Assembly (NCBI RefSeq): GCF_006538705.1 | Contig: NZ_BJLP01000002.1 | Coordinates: 62,001 to 126,000 of the forward strand | Direction of reading: 5' to 3' | Length of the DNA: 64,000 bases | DNA from: Cellulomonas uda | GTDB lineage: Bacteria > Actinomycetota > Actinomycetes > Actinomycetales > Cellulomonadaceae | Shown: positions 42,138-49,626 of the stretch, in pieces | Layout: each line of letters opens with the position of its first letter | Position numbering within the stretch: position 1 is the stretch's first letter | The notes under the pieces: model-generated | Seen by the model: the letters and a program-made list of their open reading frames with translations, nothing else | The model's database searches: none | Told to the model about the DNA's origin: nothing | Position numbers and translations under genes: made by a program

Positions 42138-43360
42138 CCGTCGAGCAGGACCTCGCGCAGGACCGCGGCGCTGCGACGCCCGTCGTGCAGCTCCGCCACG
42201 AGCGCGGGACCCGCGGCGGCCGTCGCGCGCGCCGTGTCGCGGTCCGCGAGCACCGTGCGCAGCGTGCCGCCCAGCGCGTCGCCGGCGGACTCGAGCACGG
42301 GCAGGTCCCGCCCGGTCGCGGCGCGGACCTCGGCCCGGACCTGCGCGTCGACGTGGCTCACGACGAGCCGTCCCGCGGCCATCGCCTCGCACGCCGCGAC
42401 GCCGTAGATGCCGAGCCGGAACTGGTCGAGCACGACGTCCGCGTCCCGGTACAGCGCGCGCACCTCCTCGGCGGGCACCCCGGCGACGACGCGCCGCTCC
42501 ACGAGCCCCTCGGCGACGAGCGGCGCGAGCGCGCGCCCGACGAGGTCCGCGCCCTTGAGCACACCGTTGCTCGGCGCGAACACCACCCGCGGCACCGCGC
42601 GCTCCAGCACGGGCGCGTCGCTCGCCCACGCGTCCGCGTCGACGACCACCGGGCACCACCGTGCGCCCGGCCAACCCGGCAGCAGGTCGGGCGTGGAGAT
42701 GAGCACGGGGCCGTCGAACCCCGAGGCGCGGCGCCGGTTGCGCAGCGCGACCGACTCGAGCGCGCGCGTGCGCGGGTCACCACCGGGCCCCGCGCGGAAC
42801 GGCGAAGCCTGGTGGGTCGCGGCGTGCCGGCTCGGCACGCGCACGTCCGTGCCGTGCCACAGCAGCGCGACGCGCACACCCCGGGCCTGCAGCGCACGCG
42901 CCTCGGCGACCGGGTCGAAGCCGTGCAGCCGCCCGAACAACGGCCGGCCCGCCTCGATCACGACCGCCTCGACGCCGGCGACGACCGCGTCGAACACGCG
43001 CTGCTGGTACGCGCGCGACGCGCGGTGCACCACGGCCAGCGGCGCGGTGTGGTCGGCGCCGTGCCGGAACCTCGGGTCCGCCGTGAACGCCCACGCCACG
43101 GCGGGCACGCCCGAGCGGTCGAGCGCGGCCGCCCACGCGAGCCCCTGGCCCGCGAAGTTCGCCGGTCCGAGCAGCACGCGCGCCGGGCGACCCGACCGGG
43201 GCGAGACCAGCGTCGGCACCGCGCCCGGGTCGGCCGTCCACGGCGCGCGCGCCCACTTCACCGCGTCCAGCGCGCGGTCCACGGCCGGGGGGAGCGCGTG
43301 CCGGCGTGTCGTGAGGACGGACGCCGCACCGGCGGCGAGCGCGCGGGCTCGTCGAACCAC
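42134..43360 (-). CDS. Glycosyltransferase (GT-B type, group 1-like)
   Basis: The 408-residue protein has a GT-B pattern: N-terminal 'ARVLLGPANFAGQGLAWAAA', 'VALLWHGTDVRVPSRHA' in the acceptor half, then 'PVLISTPDLLPGWPGARWCP' and, in the donor half, 'RVVFAPSNGVLKGADLVGRA', 'ALYRDADVVLDQFRLGIYGV' and 'AACEAMAAGRLVVSHVDAQV'. The EX7E motif is reduced but 'ACEAMAAGR' marks the nucleotide-binding loop. The segment 'LWHGTDVR' suggests a family of wall-polysaccharide transferases; the sugar is unknown. GTG 43360 is preceded by AGGAGG at good spacing. It is divergent from the 43525 gene with 164 bp between. Confidence 0.8.
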   Translation of the reverse strand: MVRRARALAAGAASVLTTRRHALPPAVDRALDAVKWARAPWTADPGAVPTLVSPRSGRPARVLLGPANFAGQGLAWAAALDRSGVPAVAWAFTADPRFRHGADHTAPLAVVHRASRAYQQRVFDAVVAGVEAVVIEAGRPLFGRLHGFDPVAEARALQARGVRVALLWHGTDVRVPSRHAATHQASPFRAGPGGDPRTRALESVALRNRRRASGFDGPVLISTPDLLPGWPGARWCPVVVDADAWASDAPVLERAVPRVVFAPSNGVLKGADLVGRALAPLVAEGLVERRVVAGVPAEEVRALYRDADVVLDQFRLGIYGVAACEAMAAGRLVVSHVDAQVRAEVRAATGRDLPVLESAGDALGGTLRTVLADRDTARATAAAGPALVAELHDGRRSAAVLREVLLDG

Positions 43361-43484
43361 GGGTCCTCCTCGTGTCTCGGCGGTGCTCCGCCGGTGCCGT
43401 GCGCGTCGCGTCGCGCCGACCCATTGTGACGGCCCGCGCGCCTCGCCGAGCACGCACGCGCGGCCCCGTCGGGCAGGCACCGCG

Positions 43485-43490
43485 TACCCT
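43485..43490 (+). promoter_or_regulatory. Candidate -10 box for the 43525 GT gene
   Basis: TACCCT fits TAnnnT; expected transcription start about 43498, giving a short leader with the GAGGG Shine-Dalgarno at 43517-43521 before ATG 43525. Confidence 0.35.
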
Positions 43491-43524
43491 CGGGGGCGGC
43501 CCGCACCCGCTCTCCCGAGGGACG

Positions 43525-44844
43525 ATGACCACACCGAAGCACCTGCTCCACCTCGCGTGGGGCTTCCCGCCGTCGCGCGCGGGTGGCGTGTACCGCGCGC
43601 TCGCGACCGTCAACGCCTTCGCCGCTGCGGGCTGGGACGTCACCGTCGTCACCGCGAGCCGCGAGACGTTCGAGCGGTACACGGGTGCGGACACGTCGCT
43701 CGAGGCGCTCGTCGACCCCCGCGTCACGGTCCGGCGCGTGCCGTTCGACTGGCCCGCGCAGGACACCGACATCCGCGGCTACTCGGCGCTGCGCGTCGCG
43801 CTCCCGCCCGTGTGGGCGCGCCTGCGCCGCCTCGCCGACGAGGTCCCCTTTCCCGAGGCGTCCTACGGCCCGTGGCGCGCCCGGCTCGCCGCGGCCGCGC
43901 GCGCCGTACACGCCGAGCACCCGGTCGACCTGACCCTCGCGACCGCGAACCCGCACGTGACGTTCGCCGCGGCGCACGACCTGCGGCGCGCCGCGGGCGT
44001 CCCGTACGTCATGGACTACCGCGACGCGTGGCGGCTCGACGTGTTCTCGGGTGCGACGACGGCCTCCGCGCACTCCCGCGTGGGTCGCTGGGAGCGTCGG
44101 CTCGTCGCCGACGCCCACGAGGTGTGGTTCGTCAACGAGCCGATCCGCGCGTGGCACCGGGAGCAGTACCCGCACGCCGCGGACCGGATGCACGTCGTCG
44201 CGAACGGCTGGGACCCGTCCCTGCTCGAGGTCCCGCTGGTGCACACGCCGCGCCCCGGCCCGGGCCTGCGGCTCGCGTACCTCGGGACGGTCACGCCCAA
44301 GGTCCCGCTGGCCGAGCTGATCGCGGGCTGGCGCCTCGCGCTGGCCGACGGACGCCTGCCCGCCGGGTCCACGCTCACGCTCGGCGGCCACCTGGGCTAC
44401 TTCGCCGTCCCCCAGGGGACGCTGGCGCAGGCCGTCGCCGACGCCGCGGCCGACGGCGTGCGGTACGTCGGTCCCGTCGCGAAGGCCGACGTCTCACGGT
44501 TCTACGCCGACGCCGACGCGCTCGTCCTCGCGCTCGGGTCCGGCCGCTACGTGAGCAGCGGCAAGGTCTACGAGTACGTCGCCGCGGGCCGCCCCGTCGT
44601 CGCGGTGCACGACCCGCGCAACGCGACCACCGACGTCCTCGCGGGGCACCCGCTCGTCGCGCGCGTGGAGCAGGTGACGCCCGCCGAGGTCGCGCGCGCC
44701 CTCGGCGAGGTCCCCGCGCTCGTCGCGGCCGCACCCGAGCACGCCGACACCCTCGCCCGCCTGGGCCTCGCGTACCGGCGCGACGCCCAGCTCGCCCCGC
44801 GCGTCGCCGCGCTCGGCGCCGCCCTCGACGGAAAGCACGCATGA
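43525..44844 (+). CDS. GT4-family glycosyltransferase (439 aa, paralogue of 37563 gene)
   Basis: The 439-residue GT-B protein equals the 37563-38882 product in length and motif order: 'LLHLAWGFPPSRAGGVYRAL', 'VNAFAAAGWDVTVVTASRET', 'YVMDYRDAWRLDVFSG', 'HEVWFVNEPIRAWHREQYP', 'LGGHLGYFAVPQGTLAQ' and the donor loop 'RYVSSGKVYEYVAAGRPVVA'. The two clearly arose by duplication, and probably add different sugars in the same assembly line. ATG 43525 follows GAGGG by 3 nt. The stop overlaps the start of a 119-residue gene (ATGA), which is the free-standing version of the extra domain carried by the long glycosyltransferases. Confidence 0.88.
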   Translation: MTTPKHLLHLAWGFPPSRAGGVYRALATVNAFAAAGWDVTVVTASRETFERYTGADTSLEALVDPRVTVRRVPFDWPAQDTDIRGYSALRVALPPVWARLRRLADEVPFPEASYGPWRARLAAAARAVHAEHPVDLTLATANPHVTFAAAHDLRRAAGVPYVMDYRDAWRLDVFSGATTASAHSRVGRWERRLVADAHEVWFVNEPIRAWHREQYPHAADRMHVVANGWDPSLLEVPLVHTPRPGPGLRLAYLGTVTPKVPLAELIAGWRLALADGRLPAGSTLTLGGHLGYFAVPQGTLAQAVADAAADGVRYVGPVAKADVSRFYADADALVLALGSGRYVSSGKVYEYVAAGRPVVAVHDPRNATTDVLAGHPLVARVEQVTPAEVARALGEVPALVAAAPEHADTLARLGLAYRRDAQLAPRVAALGAALDGKHA

Positions 44845-45200
44845 GCACCCGCACCGTCCTCGTGGTCGCCTCGCCCGACACCTCGGACCAGGCCGTCGAG
44901 TCCCTGGCCGCCCCGCTGCGCGCCGCGGGCGGCGACGTCACGGTCGTCGACCTGCGCGCGCCCGGCACCCGCACCGCGACCGGCCGGCTCGCCGCAGCCC
45001 TGTCCGGGACCACCGCCTCGTGGTCCGCGGCCCGCCGCGTCACCGCGGCGCAGCGCGCACAGCTCCGGGACGCCGAGCTCGTCGTCGCCGCCGACCGCAC
45101 GGCCGTCCCCGCCGTGTGGCGCACGCGGCGTACCAACCCGAGCGCGGCACTGGTCAACGGCGTCCCCGCGGGGCAGCGCGTGCTCGCCGGGCGGCGGTGA
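44841..45200 (+). CDS. Small uncharacterised Rossmann-like protein (free-standing GT-tail domain)
   Basis: The 119-residue protein of no recognised family starts 'TRTVLVVASPDTSDQAVESL', a Rossmann-like strand-loop-helix, continues 'AGGDVTVVDLRAPGTRTATG', and ends with 'AELVVAADRTAVPAVWRTRR' and 'NPSAALVNG'. The last part aligns by eye with the C-termini of the long glycosyltransferases at 35804 ('LVLVTWGDPRGIPLATRLAR') and 40349 ('LVVLGDRSANALAAVLRE'), including the closing NPxAxxV / PDAxVV strand. It is translationally coupled to the preceding GT. A partner or regulatory domain for glycosyltransferases is inferred; no catalytic residues can be named. Confidence 0.7.
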   Translation: MSTRTVLVVASPDTSDQAVESLAAPLRAAGGDVTVVDLRAPGTRTATGRLAAALSGTTASWSAARRVTAAQRAQLRDAELVVAADRTAVPAVWRTRRTNPSAALVNGVPAGQRVLAGRR

Positions 45201-45203
45201 CGC

Positions 45204-46310
45204 TCAGACCCCGGCGGCCACCGGCGTCTTGACGAGGGCGGCCACCGCGTCGGCGAACGCCGACAGGTCGTCCTCGGCCACGTACGCGCCGCCCGCGGCG
45301 ACGGCCGCGTCACGCACGCGCGCGAACCGGACCTCGTCACGCTGCCACTCCCGCAGGGCCTCGGCGGCGCCCGCGGCGTCGTCGACCACGACGCCCGCCG
45401 CGCTCTCGCGCACGACGCGCGCGCTGCGCGGCAGGTCGGTGGCCACCACCGCGAGGCCGCACGCGAGGTACTCGTAGAGCTTGCTGGGGATCGCGTCGCG
45501 GAACGCGGGAGTCTGGTCGAGCAGCAGCAGCCCGACCCATGCGCCGCGCGCGAGCGTCCACGCCTCGCGCGGGGGCTGGCGGCCGTGCCACCGCACGCAC
45601 TCCGCGAGCACGGGCGACGCGAGGCGCTCGAGGAACTCCTCGCGGTCCGCGGGGGCGATGGGCCCGACGAGGTCGAGCTCCCACCCGGGAGCCGCCTCGA
45701 CCGCGTCGAGCATGGCGAACAGACCGCGGCTGCGCCGCAGGTCACCGATGTACAGCGCGCGCGGGGTCGGCCCCGGCGCGGTCGGCCCCGGGAGCATCGA
45801 GGTGTCGGCGAGGTTGCGCACCACGAGGCGTCGCTCGACGTCCGTCATGAGGTGCTGGTCGGCGACGACGAGCAGGTCCGCACGCTGCGCGGCACGGATG
45901 CCGAGGCGCGCCCACACCGACGCGAGCGCACCGCGCACCCCCGACGCCCACGGGCGGTCCTGCAGCAGCAGCTCGTAGTCCTCGTGCACGTCGGTCACCA
46001 CCGCGATCCGGCGGCCGGTGAGCCGGCGCAGGCCGCGCGCGAGCCACACGCCCGCCGCCGAGTCGGGGTCGAGCGCGACGAGCACGTCACCGCGGGCACG
46101 CAGGGGCAGCGTGAGCGCGTGCCACGAGCGGCGCACTCCCCCGCCCCGTCGCCACGAGCGGGTCGACGCCTCGGGCGGGCCGGCGGCGGCCTGGCCCAGC
46201 CCGAGCACCTCGACCTCGAGCCCGCGCCGGCTCAGCGCCGCGACCTCGCGGTGCAGGCGGGCGTCCGCGACGTCGTGGCCCGACGTCACGATGCTCACCT
46301 GCGGCCTCAT
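45204..46310 (-). CDS. Glycosyltransferase (GT4-like)
   Basis: The 368-residue protein has an N-terminal half 'VSIVTSGHDVADARLHREVA' and 'VVTDVHEDYELLLQDRPW' (the latter like GT4 enzymes that recognise acetamido-uronates or fucosamine), and a donor half 'ALYIGDLRRSRGLFAMLDAV', 'WVGLLLLDQTPAFRDAIPSK' and 'LYEYLACGLAVVATDLPRS', where the PSKLYEYLA motif binds the nucleotide sugar. ATG 46310 is the first good start. It is the last gene of the minus-strand operon GT2 > permease > ATPase > this gene, so it likely builds or caps the polymer that the ABC transporter exports. It converges on the small gene at 44841 with a 3-bp gap. Confidence 0.83.
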   Translation of the reverse strand: MRPQVSIVTSGHDVADARLHREVAALSRRGLEVEVLGLGQAAAGPPEASTRSWRRGGGVRRSWHALTLPLRARGDVLVALDPDSAAGVWLARGLRRLTGRRIAVVTDVHEDYELLLQDRPWASGVRGALASVWARLGIRAAQRADLLVVADQHLMTDVERRLVVRNLADTSMLPGPTAPGPTPRALYIGDLRRSRGLFAMLDAVEAAPGWELDLVGPIAPADREEFLERLASPVLAECVRWHGRQPPREAWTLARGAWVGLLLLDQTPAFRDAIPSKLYEYLACGLAVVATDLPRSARVVRESAAGVVVDDAAGAAEALREWQRDEVRFARVRDAAVAAGGAYVAEDDLSAFADAVAALVKTPVAAGV

Positions 46311-46324
46311 CGCGCGCACCCCGC

Positions 46325-47380
46325 TCAGAAGTCTTCGAGCGTGAACGCGGTCTCGCCGACCTCGAGGAACTTGGTGTACGCCGCGCCGCACTCCTCCGGG
46401 GTGCCGCGCATCATGAGCTTGCCCTTGTGGATCCAGATCGCGTCGTTGCACAGCTGACGGATCGACCCGAGCGAGTGCGAGACGAGGAACATCGCGCGCG
46501 CCGAGGACATCAGCTCGTCCATCTTCGCGGCGGCCTTGTTCTTGAACTTCGCGTCACCCGCGGACAGTGCCTCGTCGATCAGCAGGATGTCCGGTTCCAT
46601 GTGGACCGACACCGCGAACGCGAGCCGCTGCGACATGCCCGACGAGTACGTGCGCATCGGCATGTCCATGAACTCGCCGATCTCGGCGAAGTCCGCGATC
46701 TCGTCGGCGCGCTCCGCGACCTGCTCGCGCGTCAGGCCCTGCGCGAGCCCGCCGAGCACCACGTTCTCCCGCCCCGTGAGGGCCGAGTTGAACCCGACGC
46801 CGAGCGACAGCAGCGAGCTGATCTTCCCGCGCACCTCGATGCGGCCCGACGTGGGCGGGAGCACGCCCGCGAGCGCTCGCATGAGCGTCGACTTGCCCGC
46901 GCCGTTCGCGCCGAGGATGCCCAGCGCCGTCCCCACCGGGACGTCGAACGACATGTTCTGGATCGCCTCGACCTCGCGCACCGCGCGCTCGCCGCGCCCG
47001 AAGCGCACGATCGCGCTCTTCAGGGTCGGCACCTTCTCGAACGTCGTGCGGTACGTGATCGACACGTCCTGGACGCTGACCGCGGGCGGGACGCTCGTGT
47101 CGACCTGGTACTTGCGCTCGATGCGCGGCTCGACCGTGGCGGCGGGCTTCTTGGCCGCGGGCTTCTTGCCCGCCGGCTTCTTGGCCTTCGGCTTCGGGGC
47201 CGCCTCCTCGCCCGCGGGTGCCGTCTGGTCGGCGGGCGCGTCGGGCGCGGACGGCGCCGCGGGCGCGTCGGGCTGCTGCGGGTCGGCGGGCTGCGCGGGC
47301 GCGTTCGCGCCCGTCGCGGTGCCGGACGGTCGTCGGGAGTCGCCCGACGTGCTCACCTCAGAGGCGGACAGCGAACTCAC
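46325..47380 (-). CDS. Polysaccharide ABC exporter ATPase (TagH/Wzt-like)
   Basis: The 351-residue protein begins with about 80 residues rich in Pro, Ala and Lys, predicted disordered, followed by an ABC domain: Walker A 'ILGANGAGKSTLMRALAG', signature 'MRTYSSGMSQRLAFAVSVHM', Walker B 'PDILLIDEALSAGDAKFK' and the switch His in 'AMFLVSHSLGSIRQLCND'. The sequence around these motifs matches teichoic acid and O-antigen exporters. There is no C-terminal polymer-binding domain as in Wzt of E. coli O9a. It uses GTG 47380, overlapping the permease gene by 23 bp, with GAGGGA just upstream; GTG 47356 is an alternative. It powers export of lipid-linked glycan with the 47358 permease. Confidence 0.93.
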   Translation of the reverse strand: MSSLSASEVSTSGDSRRPSGTATGANAPAQPADPQQPDAPAAPSAPDAPADQTAPAGEEAAPKPKAKKPAGKKPAAKKPAATVEPRIERKYQVDTSVPPAVSVQDVSITYRTTFEKVPTLKSAIVRFGRGERAVREVEAIQNMSFDVPVGTALGILGANGAGKSTLMRALAGVLPPTSGRIEVRGKISSLLSLGVGFNSALTGRENVVLGGLAQGLTREQVAERADEIADFAEIGEFMDMPMRTYSSGMSQRLAFAVSVHMEPDILLIDEALSAGDAKFKNKAAAKMDELMSSARAMFLVSHSLGSIRQLCNDAIWIHKGKLMMRGTPEECGAAYTKFLEVGETAFTLEDF

Positions 47381-48227
47381 GCTCCCTCGACATGAAGAAC
47401 AGGCTCCCGACGACGGTCATGCCGACTGCCCACGAGGCCGCGGCGAGCCACATCGACGGCGACGGGATCTGTGCGTTCAGCACCAGCTCCGTCCAGCCAC
47501 CGACCATCGAGAACAGGGGGTTCACGACAACCATGAGGTCGACGTACTTCGCGACCGGGCTCGTGTCGAGCGAGTCGATCGACCAGAGGATCGGAGACAT
47601 GTAGAGCCAGATGCGCGTGAAGAACGGCAAGAAGCTCGACGTGTCGCGGAAGTACACCTGCAGGGTCGCCAACACCGCGGCGATACCGATCGAGAAGAGC
47701 GTCATGAAACCGAGGAACACCAGCGCAAGCAGCATCTGGGGGCCCCACGGCTCATCCGTGAACGCCTTGAGGATCAGCACGACGGGAAGGGTCGGCAGGA
47801 ACCGGAAGAACGCCGTGCGGACCGCGGACATCGGCATGAGGAGCCGCGGGAACGCCATGTTCATGATGAGCCGCCCGCCGCCCGTCACGGAGCTGGCGCC
47901 CGCTGACATCGACCCTGACACGAGGTGGAAGACGAAGAGGCCGCTGACGATGTGGGCCAGGGTGTCCGCGCCCCCCGATCCGCGCAGGATCACGACGAGG
48001 ATGTAGTACACGAGCGCCATGAGCAGCGGGTTCAGGATCAGCCAGAGCTGGCCGAACACCGTCTGCGAGTGAGCGGCACGGATGCTGGCCTTCGACGACT
48101 CCGCCGCGAACGGCAGTCGCGCGCGCAGGTCGCGGAAGTACGGTCCGAACCTCGGCAGGCCCGCCCGGTGGGGCGAGTAGACCTGCAGGTCCGCGTCGGC
48201 ATCGCGCACGACGTCCTTGGTCGACAT
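47358..48227 (-). CDS. Polysaccharide ABC exporter permease (TagG/Wzm-like, ABC-2 type)
   Basis: The 289-residue membrane protein has a cytoplasmic amphipathic N-terminus ('RAAHSQTVFGQLWLILNPLL' marks the first membrane entry) and six predicted helices typical of ABC-2 polysaccharide exporters, including 'FTRIWLYMSPILWSIDSL' and 'VVVNPLFSMVGGWTELVLN'. It forms the channel for the ATPase encoded next. Its DNA is clearly less GC-rich than the neighbours (about 57-63% in sampled 60-base lines such as 47581-47700, against about 80% nearby) and uses A/T-ending codons more often. This suggests different ancestry or selection. It lies 7 bp after the GT2 gene in the same operon. Confidence 0.93.
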   Translation of the reverse strand: MSTKDVVRDADADLQVYSPHRAGLPRFGPYFRDLRARLPFAAESSKASIRAAHSQTVFGQLWLILNPLLMALVYYILVVILRGSGGADTLAHIVSGLFVFHLVSGSMSAGASSVTGGGRLIMNMAFPRLLMPMSAVRTAFFRFLPTLPVVLILKAFTDEPWGPQMLLALVFLGFMTLFSIGIAAVLATLQVYFRDTSSFLPFFTRIWLYMSPILWSIDSLDTSPVAKYVDLMVVVNPLFSMVGGWTELVLNAQIPSPSMWLAAASWAVGMTVVGSLFFMSREREFAVRL

Positions 48228-48234
48228 GTGGTGG

Positions 48235-49401
48235 TCAGTCCTCCGTCACGTGACGGTCAGGCCCCGGGCCTTCGGTCGGGGCCGGACGGGGCGCATTCGC
48301 CGCAACAGGATAGACGACGCCCGTCGTCGCCCCCGCCGGGGAGGCAGCGGCGGTCGTCCCGGGAGCGACCGCCGGTGCTCCCGCACGCGGAAGTCCGCGC
48401 AGGAAGCCGGAGCCCCACGCGAGGTGCATCGTGGCGACGACGCCGGGCAGGCGGCGGCGTGCCGCGGGGGGCAGGTCGCGGCCGACGACGGCGCAGCCCG
48501 CGACGACGGCCGCGGCGTACCCCACGGGCGCGGCGAGCCCGACGAGGAGCCAGCGCGGGCCGGCGGTCGCACCGACGGCCGCGACCGCGGTCCCCAGGGC
48601 GATCCCGGCGACCGCGGCGGGGGGCGCGAGGTAGCGCAGCCCGGCGGTCTGCGGGTGGTGCTTGATGACCTGGCGCCGCCACTGCCCCGTGCGGAAGAAC
48701 TGCCGGGCGAGCGCGCGCACGTCGCCGCGCGGCCGGTACGTCACGCCGAGGTCGGGCACGAACCAGACGACCTCGCCGGCCTCCCGCAGCCGGTGGTTGA
48801 GCTCCCAGTCCTGCGCGCGCACGAAGTGCTCGTCGTACCCGCCGACCCGCTCGAGCGCGTCGCGCCGGAAGACCCCCAGGTACACGGTCGGTGCGGGCCC
48901 GGGCTCGCCCCCGGTGTGGAACGCGGCGGAGCCGATGCCGAGCGGGCTGCTCATCGCCCGCGCGACGGCGTCCTCGAACGACGTGGTCCCCACGGGCACC
49001 ATGCGTCCGCCGACGTTGGCGGCGCCGGTCTCGAGCAGGGCATCGACGGCGCGCCGCACGTAGTCCGGCTCGAGCTCGCTGTGGCCGTCGACGCGCACGA
49101 GCACGTCGTGCCGCGCGGCGGCGACCGCGAGGTTGAGCCCGTCGGGCGTGCGTCCGGTCGGGTTGTCGATGACCCGCACGCGGGCGTCGCGCCCGGCCAG
49201 CTCCTGCGCGATCTCCAGCGTCCGGTCGTGGCTCGGTCCGACGGCCAGCACGACCTCGAGCTCGCCGGCGTAGTCCTGGCCCAGGACCCGCTCGATCGCG
49301 GCCGTCAGGTGCCGCTCCTCGTCGCGCACCGTGAGGAACACGGAGACCGGAGGCAGGTGGCTGGTGCCGTCGGGCTCCGACGGGCTCTTCGCGGGGGACA
49401 T
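48235..49401 (-). CDS. Family 2 glycosyltransferase
   Basis: The 388-residue GT-A enzyme has 'VSVFLTVRDEERHLTAAIER' at the N-terminus, the nucleotide/metal site 'VLVRVDGHSELEPDYVRRAV' (DGH in place of DxD, as in many GT2 members), 'YLGVFRRDALERVGGYDEHF' and 'QDWELNHRLREAG', which holds the catalytic ED/QxxRW-type region ('FFRTGQWRRQVIKHHP'). Two or three helices near residues 265-330 anchor it in the membrane, and a Pro/Ala-rich tail ends it. The family (succinoglycan ExoA-like) often starts repeat units. ATG 49401 is preferred to a TTG three codons upstream. It is the first gene of the export operon. Confidence 0.9.
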   Translation of the reverse strand: MSPAKSPSEPDGTSHLPPVSVFLTVRDEERHLTAAIERVLGQDYAGELEVVLAVGPSHDRTLEIAQELAGRDARVRVIDNPTGRTPDGLNLAVAAARHDVLVRVDGHSELEPDYVRRAVDALLETGAANVGGRMVPVGTTSFEDAVARAMSSPLGIGSAAFHTGGEPGPAPTVYLGVFRRDALERVGGYDEHFVRAQDWELNHRLREAGEVVWFVPDLGVTYRPRGDVRALARQFFRTGQWRRQVIKHHPQTAGLRYLAPPAAVAGIALGTAVAAVGATAGPRWLLVGLAAPVGYAAAVVAGCAVVGRDLPPAARRRLPGVVATMHLAWGSGFLRGLPRAGAPAVAPGTTAAASPAGATTGVVYPVAANAPRPAPTEGPGPDRHVTED

Positions 49402-49613
49402 CGCCGACAAGGCTAGCCCAGGCGACGACGTGCGCAGGCTCGCGCGCGACGCCCGTCAGGGCGATCCGGGACGGTTGCCTCGGCGCCCGGCGCGACTGCG
49501 CGACCCGCCGCTGTGACCTGCGACGTCACCCGTTCGCCGGGTGTGCGCGCATCTCCACAATCTCTCCACCGGGCACCTGCGAGCACTCCCCCTCTCACGC
49601 CGAGGGGGCTCCC

Positions 49614-49619
49614 TAGGAT
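49614..49619 (+). promoter_or_regulatory. Candidate -10 box, leaderless LCP transcript
   Basis: TAGGAT, exactly 7 nt, then GTG 49627 with no Shine-Dalgarno. The 225-bp divergent spacer to the GT2 gene otherwise shows no recognisable site, apart from an A/T-richer patch at 49550-49570. Confidence 0.5.
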
Positions 49620-49626
49620 CGACCGC

